Assembly (NCBI GenBank): GCA_028820935.1
Contig: JAPPHZ010000042.1
Span: 27,145-91,144 of the forward strand
Reading direction: 5' to 3'
Length of the DNA: 64,000 nucleotides
DNA from: a bacterium
GTDB taxonomy: Bacteria > Actinomycetota > Acidimicrobiia > Spongiisociales > Spongiisociaceae
The first letter of the stretch is position 1. Every line of letters begins with the position of its first letter. Position numbers and translations under genes: made by a program. This document shows positions 35,808 to 45,834 of this stretch, piece after piece. The notes below the pieces were generated by a model that worked only from the letters and a program-made list of their open reading frames with translations, was not told the DNA's origin and did no database searches.

Positions 35808-36208
35808 GCCGGGGTACCGCACGGCGAGCTACCTGTGATGACGCCTACGCCGACGCGCGCCTGAACAAGGCCGAAGCGTTCGCATTGGCCGCCGGTCTCG
35901 ATCCCCTGTCGCATGATGGCCCGACCCGCTCGGTGGCGGTGAGCAATGCCGTCCTCGCCGGAATCGCCGCGGCTGATTCGATCTCTTGCCGAACCCTCCG
36001 GCAACGCTCGGCGAGCGGTAACCACGCAGACGCCATAGACCTGCTCAGGCAAGCCCCGGGCCAAGCACAAGACGCCGGCGCCTACCTGATCGCACTGGTG
36101 AATGTGAAGAACAAGGCGCAGTACGAGGATCGGAACCCGTCGGTGCCAGAGACGAAGCGGGCGCTAAGAGCGATGGAGTCACTAATACGGATCGCCCGCA
36201 CTACCTGA
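35804..36208 (+). CDS. HEPN-domain protein (probable RNase toxin of the MNT-HEPN pair)
   Basis: A 134-residue mostly helical protein. The HEPN catalytic signature R-x(4-6)-H is met by R68-SASGN-H74. The segment LVNVKNKAQYEDRNPSVPET resembles the KN-x-AEY-x-D motif common in HEPN proteins linked to nucleotidyltransferases. Start overlaps the upstream gene as ATGA, giving coupled synthesis. Its end overlaps the convergent HyuAB 2 gene by 27 bp. Function as a toxin is inferred from the pairing. Confidence 0.75.
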   Translation: MSRGTARRATCDDAYADARLNKAEAFALAAGLDPLSHDGPTRSVAVSNAVLAGIAAADSISCRTLRQRSASGNHADAIDLLRQAPGQAQDAGAYLIALVNVKNKAQYEDRNPSVPETKRALRAMESLIRIARTT

Positions 36209-39200
36209 CCCCCTATACGCGGGCGGCGCTCCGTAGCCGCCGCCGCCGGGGGTGGCGATCTCGAACACGTCGCCGGGGCCGACCTCCGCCTGGGAATTGC
36301 CGGCCATCTCCTCCACCCGTCCGTCCGCCCGGAAGATCCGGTTGCGGCCCACCGCTCCGGTCTCGCCGCCATCCACTCCGAAGGGAGCGATCACGCGGCG
36401 GGAAGACAGGATGTTGACGGTCATCTCCTCGCCGAACCGGACCCGGCGCACGGCGCCGTCACCGCCCCGGTAGCGGCCGCCGCCACCGGAGCCGCGGCGG
36501 ACCTCGAAGCTGTCCAGCCGGACAGGGAACCGCCACTCCAGCACTTCCGGATCGGTGAGGCGGGAGTTGGTCATATGCGTGTGCACCGCGCTACGCCCGT
36601 CCCGGCGGGGCGTGGCCCCCGCGCCACCGCAGATCGTCTCGTAGTACTGGTAGCGATCATTGCCCCAGATGAAGTTGTTCATCGTGCCCTGGGATCCGGC
36701 CACCACCCCGAGCGCGCCGAACAGCGTGTCGACTATCTGCTGGCTGGTCTCCACATTGCCCGCAATCACCGCCGCCGGATACTCGGGGTTGATCATGGAG
36801 TTCTCCGGCAGCACTAGCGTGACCGGCTTCAGGCATCCCTCGTTGAGCGGGATGGCGGCGTCGACCAGACACCGGAACACGTACAGGACCGCGGCGTGCG
36901 CTACAGCCCGGGGGGCGTTGTAGTTCCCCGGATGGATCCCGCTCGTCCCGGTGAAGTCCACCGTCGCCGAGCGGTTCGCCCGGTCGACGCTGATCTCGAC
37001 CTGTATCCGGCTGCCGTCATCCATGCGCCCCACGAACGACGAGTCGACCAGGGCGTCTATGACCCTGCGCACCGACTCCTCGGCGTTGTCCTGGACATGC
37101 ACCATGTAGGCGTGCACCACATCCAACCCGTAATGGTCGATCACCGCCCTCAACTCTCCGGCGCCCTTCTCGCAGGCCGCCACCTGGGCCTTGAGGTCGG
37201 CGATGTTCTGTTCGGGACTCCGGGCCGGATAGGGCCCGCCCGCCAGCAGGTCCCTCAGCTCCCGCTCCAGGAACCTCCCCTCCGACACCAGCGTGAAGTT
37301 GTCGATGAGGATGCCCTCCTCCTCCACCGTCGTGCTGTCGGCCGGCGCCGAACCCGGCGTGCGGCCTCCGATGTCGGCGTGATGTCCCCGGGACGCCACG
37401 TAGAAGATGACCGATCCGCTTGCATCGTCGAAAACCGGCTTGATCACCGTGATGTCCGGCAGGTGGGTGCCCCCGTTGTAGGGGGCGTTCATGACGTACA
37501 CATCCCCGGGCGCCATGTTCCCGGGGCCGCCCCGGTCGCGGATGATCGACTTGATCGACTCGCTCATCGACCCGAGATGGACCGGCATATGGGGCGCGTT
37601 GGCGATCAGGTCGCCCTCCGGGTCGAACAGCGCGCAGGAGAAGTCGAGGCGCTCCTTGATATTGACCGACACCGCGGTGTTCTCGAGCACCAACCCCATC
37701 TGCTCGGCGATGTTCATGAACATGTTGTTGAAGATCTCGAGCCGTACCGGGTCGGCGTCGGTACCGACCGAAGCCCGGCGAGGGAGGGGGACCACCCGCT
37801 CCATCACCAGGTCGCCCGCGCCGGTGATCTGGGCGTGCCAGCCGGGTTCCACCACCAACGTCGAGGTGGGTTCGATGATGACCGCCGGCCCGGTCACCGG
37901 GTGATCGGCCGGGATGGACGCCCGGTCGAAGAACGGGGTCGCCACCCAACGCCCCTCCACATAGGTGTCGTACTCCCCGATCGGAACGGGCTCTTCAGCG
38001 GCGTCGGGCGCCAGGCCGAGCGGTACCTCGTGGCTATGCCCGACCACCTCCACCTGGATCGACTCGACCTCCAGGAGCGTCTCGGGGGAGAGGAAGCCGA
38101 AGCGCGCCGAGTGAGCCGCCTCGAAGCCGTCCACGACCGCACCCAGCGAGCCGGCCGCCACCTCCAGCGATGTGTCGGAGCCCTGGTACCTGATGCGCAC
38201 GCGGCGCACCACCTCGGTGCGCTCGTCCCCGACCCCTTGGGCGCGCATGGCCACCAGCCCGTCCGCGGTCAGATCGGCGAAATCGGTTTCGAGCCGATCC
38301 AGCAACGCCTGGTCGAGACCCGCCTCCACGGACCGGTCCCGCACCACGCGGACGTCGGCCAGACCGATACCGAACGCGGACAGGACCCCCGCGTAGGGAT
38401 GGCTCAGCACCCGCTCGATTCCCAGGCTGTCGGCCACCCGGCAGGCGTGCTGGCCGGCGGCCCCGCCGAAGCAGGCCAGCGTGTAGTCGGCCACGTCGTA
38501 GCCCCGTTGCACCGAGATCTTCTTGATGGCGTTGGCCATGTTCTCCACCGCGATGGCCAGGAAGCCCTCGGCCACCTCTTCCGGCGTCCGGGGAACGCCG
38601 GTCGCCGCGGCGATCTCCGCGGCGAGGGCGGTGAACAGCGACCGGGTGCGCTCGGAGTCGAGGGGCTGGTCGGCGTCGGCGCCGAACACCCTGGGGAACA
38701 GGTCGGCCTGCAGGCGGCCCATCATCAGGTTGCAGTCGGTGATTGCCAGGGGACCGCCGTTCCCGTAGCAGGCCGGACCGGGATCGGCGCCGGCCGAGTC
38801 CGGCCCCACCGTCAGGCGGCTCCCGTCGAAGTGCAGGATAGAGCCGCCTCCGGCCGCCACCGTATGGATCAGCATCATCGGCGCCCGGACCCGTACCCCG
38901 GCCACCTCGGTCTCGTAGGTCCGCTCCAGCTCTCCGGCATAGTGGGATACGTCGGTGGAGGTCCCGCCCATATCGAATCCGATGAGGCGGTCGTATCCCG
39001 CCGCGAGTCCGGTCCGCACCATCCCCACCACCCCTCCGGCCGGACCGGATAGGAGGGCGTCCTTGCCCTGGAAGGCATGGGCTCCGGCCAGTCCCCCGTT
39101 GGACTGCATGAACATCACGCGCGGAGGCGAGGCCGATATGGAGGCCAACCGGAGCTCCACCTGCTCTATGTAGCGGCGCAGGATGGGGGACAGGTAGGCG

Positions 39201-39856
39201 TCGACCACCGTGGTGTCCCCCCGCGCCACCAGCTTCATCAACGGGCTGACCTCGTGGCTGACCGAGACCTGCGCGAACCCCAGCCGCCGGGCGATGGCGG
39301 CCACCCGCCGCTCGTGACGGCGGTGGCGGTAACCGTGCATGAAGAGGATGGCCACCGAATCGATACCCCGTGCCCTGACGGCGACCAGGTCCGCCTCGAC
39401 GGCCTCCTCGTCCAGCGGGACGATCACGTCACCGCGGGGACCCATCCGCTCGTCCACCTCCAGCACCCGCTCGTAGAGCATCTCAGGCACTTCGATATCG
39501 AGCTCGAACAGGTCGGGGCGGGTCTGGTAACCGATGACGAGGGCGTCAGCGAACCCTCTCGTGGTCACCAGCACGGTCGGCTCCCCGCGGCGCTCGAGCA
39601 GGGCGTTGGTGGCCACGGTCGTACCCATCTTCACGGAGTCGATCGGGGCCTCTATGCCGGTCTCCTCCAGCAGCCTCCGGATCCCTTCGATGGCCGCGTC
39701 GGGATAGTGGCGAGGGCTCTCCGACAGCAGTTTGCCGGTGAGTACCTCACCGCCCGGCGTCCGGGCCACCACATCGGTGAAGGTGCCACCTCGGTCGATC
39801 CAGAACTGCCAACCGCCCGCCTGCCCGGAGGTGGTCTGCTGCGCGGTCACGGCCAC
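36182..39856 (-). CDS. Fused HyuA-HyuB hydantoinase/5-oxoprolinase (HyuAB 2)
   Basis: A 1224-residue single-chain enzyme. The N-terminal motif [19 protein letters not shown] is the IDRGGTFTD form typical of 5-oxoprolinases, unlike the GADVGGTFTD of HyuAB 1. The HyuA half contains [17 protein letters not shown] and [16 protein letters not shown]. The HyuB half begins near [20 protein letters not shown] and ends with [10 protein letters not shown]. The GTG start at 39856 lies 46 bp after PTE 4, same strand, so both are likely co-transcribed. Expected reaction: ATP-dependent opening of a cyclic amide such as 5-oxoproline; the exact lactam is uncertain. Confidence 0.88.
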   Translation of the reverse strand: MAVTAQQTTSGQAGGWQFWIDRGGTFTDVVARTPGGEVLTGKLLSESPRHYPDAAIEGIRRLLEETGIEAPIDSVKMGTTVATNALLERRGEPTVLVTTRGFADALVIGYQTRPDLFELDIEVPEMLYERVLEVDERMGPRGDVIVPLDEEAVEADLVAVRARGIDSVAILFMHGYRHRRHERRVAAIARRLGFAQVSVSHEVSPLMKLVARGDTTVVDAYLSPILRRYIEQVELRLASISASPPRVMFMQSNGGLAGAHAFQGKDALLSGPAGGVVGMVRTGLAAGYDRLIGFDMGGTSTDVSHYAGELERTYETEVAGVRVRAPMMLIHTVAAGGGSILHFDGSRLTVGPDSAGADPGPACYGNGGPLAITDCNLMMGRLQADLFPRVFGADADQPLDSERTRSLFTALAAEIAAATGVPRTPEEVAEGFLAIAVENMANAIKKISVQRGYDVADYTLACFGGAAGQHACRVADSLGIERVLSHPYAGVLSAFGIGLADVRVVRDRSVEAGLDQALLDRLETDFADLTADGLVAMRAQGVGDERTEVVRRVRIRYQGSDTSLEVAAGSLGAVVDGFEAAHSARFGFLSPETLLEVESIQVEVVGHSHEVPLGLAPDAAEEPVPIGEYDTYVEGRWVATPFFDRASIPADHPVTGPAVIIEPTSTLVVEPGWHAQITGAGDLVMERVVPLPRRASVGTDADPVRLEIFNNMFMNIAEQMGLVLENTAVSVNIKERLDFSCALFDPEGDLIANAPHMPVHLGSMSESIKSIIRDRGGPGNMAPGDVYVMNAPYNGGTHLPDITVIKPVFDDASGSVIFYVASRGHHADIGGRTPGSAPADSTTVEEEGILIDNFTLVSEGRFLERELRDLLAGGPYPARSPEQNIADLKAQVAACEKGAGELRAVIDHYGLDVVHAYMVHVQDNAEESVRRVIDALVDSSFVGRMDDGSRIQVEISVDRANRSATVDFTGTSGIHPGNYNAPRAVAHAAVLYVFRCLVDAAIPLNEGCLKPVTLVLPENSMINPEYPAAVIAGNVETSQQIVDTLFGALGVVAGSQGTMNNFIWGNDRYQYYETICGGAGATPRRDGRSAVHTHMTNSRLTDPEVLEWRFPVRLDSFEVRRGSGGGGRYRGGDGAVRRVRFGEEMTVNILSSRRVIAPFGVDGGETGAVGRNRIFRADGRVEEMAGNSQAEVGPGDVFEIATPGGGGYGAPPAYRGSGSAGDPY

Positions 39857-39902
39857 CCGACCGGCCGCGGTGCGGGGCTGGCTGTCTTCGGCTCGATGAC
39901 GC

Positions 39903-40979
39903 TCATCGACCGGCGGATGGAGTCAGAATGCGCCGGGGGTTCTCGACCAGCATGTTGTGGATCTGCGATTCGGTCACCCCCCGGGCGCGCAACATCGGTA
40001 CCGCCCATTCGAGCACCAGCGAGTAACCGGATCCGCCGAAGCGCTTCCAGAGCAACCGCACTCCCACATCCTGAGCCATCACGATCTGGCGGTCATAGCC
40101 CTCGTGGCAGAGCATGGCGATGGCGTCGACCCGCTCGATGTCGCCGGGCATGCGGCATCCTCCCAGGAACGCGGGCATGTTCAAGCCTTCATACCCGAAG
40201 GTGTCGTAGGAGATCGTGATTCCCCGGTCCAGCAATCTGCGGTGGTAATCAAGGTGGTCGAGGCTGAGATCGCAATGACTCAGGTAGAAGCTGTCGAGGT
40301 CGGCCCCCTCCTGCTCGATCAGATCCACGTAGGCCTCCCCCACCGTGGCGATGCCACCTCGGACGGCGTCGAATATCGAGGGATGGATGGTGAACCCCAC
40401 CCCGGTCCTGATCTGCGCCCGGCAGGCCGCCCGGAGGATCTTCTCCTCCTCCGGGTGGTAGGGCAGGGGCTCCTCCGAGCAGGCGCACTCTCCTATGGAC
40501 CCGGCCCTGATCCCGGTGCCGTCTATCCCCTCCGTTATCTCGGTGATCATCAGCTCGGCCACCTGGTCGATGGTCATCTTCGCCACCCAGGGAGGGTGCA
40601 TCCCGTGCTTGTAGAAACCGGTGGTGGTGATGATGTTCACCCCGGTCGCCTCCGCGATCCGCCGCAAAGCCACCGGATCCCGGTTGAGGCCCACCCCCGT
40701 GTTGTCGACCACCGTCGTGCCTCCGTAGGCGGCGAAGTGCCCCAACTCCTCGGCGGCGATCCCCTCGTCGTCGAGCGAACTGTTCTGTCGGTTGGGCGCC
40801 CCACGCCGGAGAGCGCCGAGGATGTCGATGGTGATCGGTAGATCCCAGTACGGGAAGTCGGAATGGTCCTCCCCGTCCGCGTCCGGGTCAGGCCCGCTGG
40901 AGTACACGTGCTCGTGAAGCAAAACGATGCCCAGATCGTCCGGGTGTATCGGTCCGGTAACCGTCTGGATCAAGTTCAT
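39903..40979 (-). CDS. Phosphotriesterase-family metallohydrolase (PTE 4)
   Basis: A 358-residue PTE-related protein. Ligands: HxH in LLHEHVYS, bridging Glu in SIGECACSEE, His in FTIHPSIF, His in YLSHCDLS, Asp in VMAQDVGVR (Gln replaces the usual His before Asp). GGGAGG lies about 9 bases before the ATG. It heads a two-gene unit with HyuAB 2 and is divergent from the sugar transporter. The pairing repeats the PTE 3/HyuAB 1 association. Confidence 0.87.
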   Translation of the reverse strand: MNLIQTVTGPIHPDDLGIVLLHEHVYSSGPDPDADGEDHSDFPYWDLPITIDILGALRRGAPNRQNSSLDDEGIAAEELGHFAAYGGTTVVDNTGVGLNRDPVALRRIAEATGVNIITTTGFYKHGMHPPWVAKMTIDQVAELMITEITEGIDGTGIRAGSIGECACSEEPLPYHPEEEKILRAACRAQIRTGVGFTIHPSIFDAVRGGIATVGEAYVDLIEQEGADLDSFYLSHCDLSLDHLDYHRRLLDRGITISYDTFGYEGLNMPAFLGGCRMPGDIERVDAIAMLCHEGYDRQIVMAQDVGVRLLWKRFGGSGYSLVLEWAVPMLRARGVTESQIHNMLVENPRRILTPSAGR

Positions 40980-41082
40980 ACGCCCGAGCCTCCCAGGTCC
41001 TCCTTGATCTTATCGGTCGGAACTGCGCGCAGCGTGCGGTCCGATGCTCGTCCATTGGATCGAGCACATGGCCGAAAACCAG

Positions 41083-41111
41083 TTGAAAGGCCATATGACC
41101 TGGGCTAGCCT
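41083..41111 (+). promoter_or_regulatory. Putative promoter of the sugar transporter operon
   Basis: TTGAAA (41083-41088) and TAGCCT (41106-41111) are spaced by 17 bases. ATGGCC at 41068-41073 and GGCCAT at 41089-41094 form an inverted repeat that brackets the -35 box and could bind a regulator. The GTG start follows at 41184. Confidence 0.4.
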
Positions 41112-41183
41112 CGACAGCGGGTACCGGATTCCTATGTTGAGGTCATCGACCAGGAATCGTGATCGGACGGGGAGAAGAGAGCC

Positions 41184-42545
41184 GTGGTAGTTAGAAGCAG
41201 GAGAGAATTCCTGAAAGCTTCCCTGCAGGTCGGTGGAGGTCTGGCCGTCTTCGGATTAGCGGCCTGTGGCGACGACGAGCCGGCTGCCACCACATCCCCA
41301 CCAACGACGGCGGCGGCGACGACAGCCGCTCCGACCACTATGGGCAAGGAACCCGTCACTATCACGATCCTCACCGCCGACCAGTCGGCCGTCCAGTTCT
41401 TCACGGACATCGGCCCGGCCTTCGCCGCCATGCACCCGAACTACGACATCACGTTCGACATCCCGGCCGAGCAACCGGCGGAGGTGCGGCAGCGGGTTCT
41501 CGACCAGTTGGCAGCCGGTGAGAAGATCGCCGACAGCACCGACCTCGACAGCGAGGACACGTGGAATTCGGCTCTGGCCGCCGGTCTCCACGAGTCGGGT
41601 CTCTACGACTTCACTGACGCCGCCCAACCCTGGGTCGACCAGATAGCCGGTGGTATGCGCGAGGGCAAGTTCAAGGGCCGGTATTACGGCATTCCGGGAC
41701 TCCTCTCGGCGGTCACCTACTACTACCGCGCCGACCTCTTCGAGCAGGCCGGTATCAGTGCCGACTTCGCGACCTGGGACGACTTCATCGAGGGCGGGAA
41801 GAAGCTCAAGGCCGCGACCGGCGCCAACATCATGATCATCGAGGACAGCACGTCGAGGCACTTCAACTACATGATGCCCCATGCCGGCGGGAACGTCTTC
41901 GACGAGGAAGGGGCCGTCAATCTCGATGCTGACGAGAATCTGGAGGCTCTCGAGACCCTCGTCCGGATGGTTCGTGAGGACATCGCCTTCACGACCAGCG
42001 AGTTCTACGGCGCCGGGACCTTCGAGGCCTACCGCGATGACACCATCGGCGGCGCGTACATGCCCAACTGGTACGGCGATCTGCTGCTGCCCCCGAACCT
42101 CCCGGAGCACCAGGGCAGGTTCAAGATGGCGCCTCCTCCGAAGTTCGAGGCCGGTTACACGAGCGCGCGGGGTGGAGCTCCCATCTACCCGGTACTGGCC
42201 GGACCGCACCAGGAGTTGGTGTTCGACTTCCTCGCCTTCGGGTTCCTGTCGGTGGAGAACAACGTCAAGAGGTTCGAGGACTTCGCGACACCTCCCATGA
42301 ACCTGGCGGCCTACGAGGACCCGGCTCTGGCCGAAGCCGTACATCCGTACCTGGAGCAGCCCGTGGCCCCGGTCTACACGGCGATGATCGAGAACTTCGC
42401 CACCGTCAACACCCATCCGCTCCTCATCCGGGCCTTGGACCATCTCACCACCAACACGGTGCCGCCTGTGCTGGCGGGGGACAAGGAACCGGCAGCCGCC
42501 CTCAAGGAGGCCGCGGACGCCATCAGGGCGATGGCAGGTGAGTAA
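41184..42545 (+). CDS. ABC transporter sugar-binding lipoprotein (family 1, Tat-type signal)
   Basis: A 453-residue extracellular solute-binding protein. The N-terminus has the twin-arginine motif SRREFLK, a hydrophobic stretch and lipobox LAAC (C28), then a Thr/Ala/Pro linker. The mature domain begins VTITILTADQSAVQFF and includes GIPGLLSAVTYYYRADLFEQAG, typical of MalE-like family 1 receptors. GGGGAGAAG precedes the GTG. It is followed by two MalF/MalG-like permeases. The ligand is probably a sugar or sugar acid, judged from the downstream dehydratases. Confidence 0.88.
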   Translation: MVVRSRREFLKASLQVGGGLAVFGLAACGDDEPAATTSPPTTAAATTAAPTTMGKEPVTITILTADQSAVQFFTDIGPAFAAMHPNYDITFDIPAEQPAEVRQRVLDQLAAGEKIADSTDLDSEDTWNSALAAGLHESGLYDFTDAAQPWVDQIAGGMREGKFKGRYYGIPGLLSAVTYYYRADLFEQAGISADFATWDDFIEGGKKLKAATGANIMIIEDSTSRHFNYMMPHAGGNVFDEEGAVNLDADENLEALETLVRMVREDIAFTTSEFYGAGTFEAYRDDTIGGAYMPNWYGDLLLPPNLPEHQGRFKMAPPPKFEAGYTSARGGAPIYPVLAGPHQELVFDFLAFGFLSVENNVKRFEDFATPPMNLAAYEDPALAEAVHPYLEQPVAPVYTAMIENFATVNTHPLLIRALDHLTTNTVPPVLAGDKEPAAALKEAADAIRAMAGE

Positions 42546-42709
42546 TAGACAAGACAACGCAGTCCGGATCACAGATAAAGGCGCACACCACAACTTGCTC
42601 CGGTGATGAAGTGGTGGGCTGGGTTGCCGCCGGTTCATAGACAACAAACGTTGCCCTGTGGCGGCCAGCCCTTCATCGCCGAGCGCTGAGAACGGAGCCT
42701 GCCCTGAGC

Positions 42710-43681
42710 GTGGAATCCCGATCTGACCCACCAGGTGCACACTCGGGGCATATCGTGCGAGGATCGCGTGAGTCGCGAATCGCTCCCTACCTGTTCCTTT
42801 CGCCCTTCCTGATCCTTTTCAGCATCTTCACGATCTACCCGGCCGCGCTGGGGATCTACCTGAGCCTCACCAAATGGACCGGCGCCGTCGGCCAGGAGCC
42901 CGAGCTGATCGGCCTGTCCAACTACCGGCGAATGCTCAAGGACCCTTCTTTCCTGAAAGCCCTCACCAACACGGGCTGGCTGGCCGTCGCCGCGGTCATC
43001 GTCATCGTCCCGACCGCGCTGTTCCTGGCGATGATTCTGAACACCCGCTGGATCCGGCTCCGCACCTTCCTACGGACTGCGTTCTTCCTACCAATCGGCA
43101 CCCCGACCGTGGTGATCGCCATGGTGTTCATCGTCATCTACAGCGAGCACTACGGGGCCCTGAACTGGTTGCTGGGCCTCGTCGGGCTCGGGCCGTTCGA
43201 CTTCACAGGAACACCGGCCTTCGTCAAACCCGCCATCGTCGGGCTCCTGCTGTGGCAATGGACCTCGGTTCCCATGATCTACTTCCTGGCCGGCCTTCAG
43301 GGAATCCCGCCTTCCCTCTACGACGCCGCCCTGGTCGACGGGGCGGGGCCCTGGGCATCGTTCCGGAAGGTGACCCTCCCCCTGCTTCGGCCCGTGTCCC
43401 TCTTGGTGCTGGTCCTGCTCGTCAACGACGCCATACGGATCTTCGACCAGATATTCATCCTGCTGTTCTTCACCGGTGCTCCCTACCAGACCAGCGGGGG
43501 ACCGGGAGAGCAAGGTCTGACGCTCGTCCTCTACATGTACCGCTCGGCGTTCCGGTTCAGGGAGTTGGGCTTCGGCGCGGCGGTGGGCGTCTCGATCTTC
43601 GTGCTCGGCCTGGGGATCGCCCTCGTGCAGTTATGGAGGTTCGGCGCGCTGAGAAAGGAGGGCGGCGGTGCCGGCCACTGA
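42710..43681 (+). CDS. ABC transporter permease, MalF-like
   Basis: A 323-residue permease with six predicted spans. YLFLSPFLILFSIFTIYPA begins the first span and the EAA coupling loop is DAALVDGAGPWASFRKVTLP. The N-terminal 30 residues are hydrophilic. It starts 164 bp after the binding protein and overlaps the next permease by 14 bp. No ATPase gene is near, so the system probably borrows an MsmK-type ATPase encoded elsewhere. Confidence 0.9.
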   Translation: MESRSDPPGAHSGHIVRGSRESRIAPYLFLSPFLILFSIFTIYPAALGIYLSLTKWTGAVGQEPELIGLSNYRRMLKDPSFLKALTNTGWLAVAAVIVIVPTALFLAMILNTRWIRLRTFLRTAFFLPIGTPTVVIAMVFIVIYSEHYGALNWLLGLVGLGPFDFTGTPAFVKPAIVGLLLWQWTSVPMIYFLAGLQGIPPSLYDAALVDGAGPWASFRKVTLPLLRPVSLLVLVLLVNDAIRIFDQIFILLFFTGAPYQTSGGPGEQGLTLVLYMYRSAFRFRELGFGAAVGVSIFVLGLGIALVQLWRFGALRKEGGGAGH

Positions 43682-44558
43682 TACCGAGCGCCGCACGACG
43701 GCTTCTCCCGCAGGATCGCGTGACCTCTCCCTGTACCGGAGAAGGGCCGTCCGCATCCTCATCCAGGTGCTGCTCGTGGTCGCGGCGCTTCTGGCCCTCT
43801 ACCCGCTGATATTCATGGTGTCCGGATCCTTCAAGCGGGTGTCCGAACTCACGTCCCTGCCCCCCACCCTCATCCCGAGAGCATTCGACCCGGGCGGGTA
43901 CGAGCAGCTGGCAACGACCGGATTCCCCAGGTGGTTCGCCAACAGCATCTTCGTGACGACCCTCCGGGTGAGCCTCACGATCCTGGTGTCGTCGATGGCA
44001 GCCTTCGCGTTCGCGGTCTACCGCTTCCCGTTCCGGCGAACGCTGTTCATCATCGTGGTCGGGTCGCTCCTGCTGCCCTTCGAGGTGCTCTACCTGCCAC
44101 TGCTGTCGCTGATGATCGACCTGGACTGGATGAACACCTACCAGGCCCTGATCCTCCCGTTCGTGGCCAGCGGCTTCTCCGTGTTCGTGATCCACCAGTA
44201 CATGGTCAGCCTCCCGTCCGAACTCATCCAGGCGGCCCGGGTCGACGGCGCTTCGGAGTGGAGGATCTACTGGAACGTCGCCATGCCGCTAGCGCGACCC
44301 ATCCTCGGTGCGATCAGCGTGATCCTTTTCATCCAGACCTGGAACAGCTTCTTCTGGCCGCTGATAGTCCTCCAGGACACCGACCTGTTCGTCCTTCCGG
44401 TCGGTCTGACAGCCTTGCTCGCGCGAGTGTTTCACGAGCAGGACATGTGGACCGCTGTTCTAGCAGGAAGCACCCTGATGACGATTCCCATGGTGATCGT
44501 CTTCCTGGTGATGCAACGCCAACTGGTCGCGGGCCTGACAGAGGGCTTCAAAGCCTGA
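43668..44558 (+). CDS. ABC transporter permease, MalG-like
   Basis: A 296-residue permease. The coupling loop is QAARVDGASEWRIYWNVAMP, and the C-terminal LVMQRQLVAGLTEGFKA is the common ending of MalG-type proteins (QR-x-VxGLTxGAVK). GGAGGG lies before the GTG start, inside the end of the MalF-like gene. It forms the channel with MalF; six spans. Convergent with the dioxygenase at 44781, leaving a 222-bp gap in which I see no gene. Confidence 0.9.
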   Translation: MPATDTERRTTASPAGSRDLSLYRRRAVRILIQVLLVVAALLALYPLIFMVSGSFKRVSELTSLPPTLIPRAFDPGGYEQLATTGFPRWFANSIFVTTLRVSLTILVSSMAAFAFAVYRFPFRRTLFIIVVGSLLLPFEVLYLPLLSLMIDLDWMNTYQALILPFVASGFSVFVIHQYMVSLPSELIQAARVDGASEWRIYWNVAMPLARPILGAISVILFIQTWNSFFWPLIVLQDTDLFVLPVGLTALLARVFHEQDMWTAVLAGSTLMTIPMVIVFLVMQRQLVAGLTEGFKA

Positions 44559-44780
44559 ACTCCAGACCCCCACGGGAGCTACGGAGTTCGGACTAGATGT
44601 CGATGTAGGAGCCCGGACCGGCACTCTCCTGGCGCAGCCGCCCCTCACCCCGACCGGTAATTGGCAGGGCCCGGGACGGGCAGGACTATCGGATGCCGAC
44701 AATCGTTAAGCAGTCCCGGACCCCCCTTTGATCGAGCCCACCCACAGGCTTCACCCATGACGGACGCAGGAGTTGTGCAG

Positions 44781-45752
44781 TCAGGCGCACCGGATGTCGT
44801 CGGGGTCCCATCGGAAGGAGACCGGCGGCTCGCGGGAAATGCGGTCCCTAGTCTCGAGCCACCTGTCCCGCCACTCGTCCGGGCCGATCACAACCGACTC
44901 GGGAGCGGACCGGCTCCGGGCGACGAAGCTGGGCGCCCAGTCCCTTCCGGTGGGCGCGCCGACCGGGGAGTAACGGAGGTCGAAACTCCAGCGCAGATCA
45001 TCGCTCAGGTTCGGCAAGGACGAGTGCACGGTGCGCCGGTGCATGAACAGGACATCGCCCGGATCCATCTCCACCGGGATCGCTCCCGGAGGCACCCGCT
45101 CCTCCGGGATGTGCAGCCCCTTGGTCCGCTGCGTGTCAAGGCAGTGCAGGATCAGATCGTCCCGGTGGCTGCCGGGAACCACTACGACGCAACCTGTCTC
45201 GACATTGGCCACGGTCAGCGGGATCCAGACCGTGAGTATGTCTGTGGTGTCCCCGGCCTCGTGGACCACGCTCTGATCCTGGTGCCAGACGGTCCGGGAG
45301 ATCATCGTGTTGAAGAACAGCTCGTCGGGAACCAGGTGCTGGGGCGGCTTCATCCGCGCATGCTGCACCGGATGGACGAGAATCTCGGGGCCTATGAAGC
45401 GCTCCACCGCGTCCAGCAATCTCGGGTTGGTGAGCAGGCCGAACACCGCCGGACCGAGGTGAATCGGGGTGTCGACCGTCGTGCGCGCGCCGGGAAGGCA
45501 GATGTCCGTGTAGCGGAAGACATCCCCGCGCGTCTCAACGCCCAGGCGCACCACCCTGCGACCGAGAGGCAGGTCGGAGTGACGATCCTCGATCACGCCA
45601 TCGGCCTCCAGCCGGGCGGATACATCTTCGATGAGAGCGTGGTACTCGTCGAACAGAGGCAGGAGATCCATCGGGGGATCGAGCAGATCCTTCCAGACAA
45701 CGTAGCCGACTTCGTCGAGGGTCTGCTTACGGGTAGTACCGGTGACGACCAT
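44781..45752 (-). CDS. Phytanoyl-CoA dioxygenase (PhyH) family protein 2
   Basis: A 323-residue Fe(II)/2-oxoglutarate oxygenase. HxD lies in TVWHQDQSVV, the distal His in HRRTVHSSLPN and the 2-oxoglutarate Arg in LRWSFDLRY. The ATG at 45752 follows GAGGCAG; a frame back to 45938 enters the divergent FAD gene and is rejected. Only 82 bp separate it from that gene, so both promoters must overlap. It probably hydroxylates a small polar substrate of this cluster. Confidence 0.84.
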   Translation of the reverse strand: MVVTGTTRKQTLDEVGYVVWKDLLDPPMDLLPLFDEYHALIEDVSARLEADGVIEDRHSDLPLGRRVVRLGVETRGDVFRYTDICLPGARTTVDTPIHLGPAVFGLLTNPRLLDAVERFIGPEILVHPVQHARMKPPQHLVPDELFFNTMISRTVWHQDQSVVHEAGDTTDILTVWIPLTVANVETGCVVVVPGSHRDDLILHCLDTQRTKGLHIPEERVPPGAIPVEMDPGDVLFMHRRTVHSSLPNLSDDLRWSFDLRYSPVGAPTGRDWAPSFVARSRSAPESVVIGPDEWRDRWLETRDRISREPPVSFRWDPDDIRCA

Positions 45753-45834
45753 CGGCTGCCTCGTTTCCTGTGGACCGGCGAACGCGCCGCCGCGCTCGGC
45801 GTATCCACCATATCCACACTTCTGGACCGTTACG

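Noticed and set aside
36896..39052. 718-codon open frame on the plus strand opposite HyuAB 2
   Set aside because: It is the antisense shadow of a high-GC gene: no homology, biased composition and no ribosome site, while the minus strand encodes a full family protein.
41256..42740. 494-codon minus-strand frame opposite the sugar-binding protein
   Set aside because: Antisense shadow; the plus strand has a Tat signal, lipobox and family motifs.
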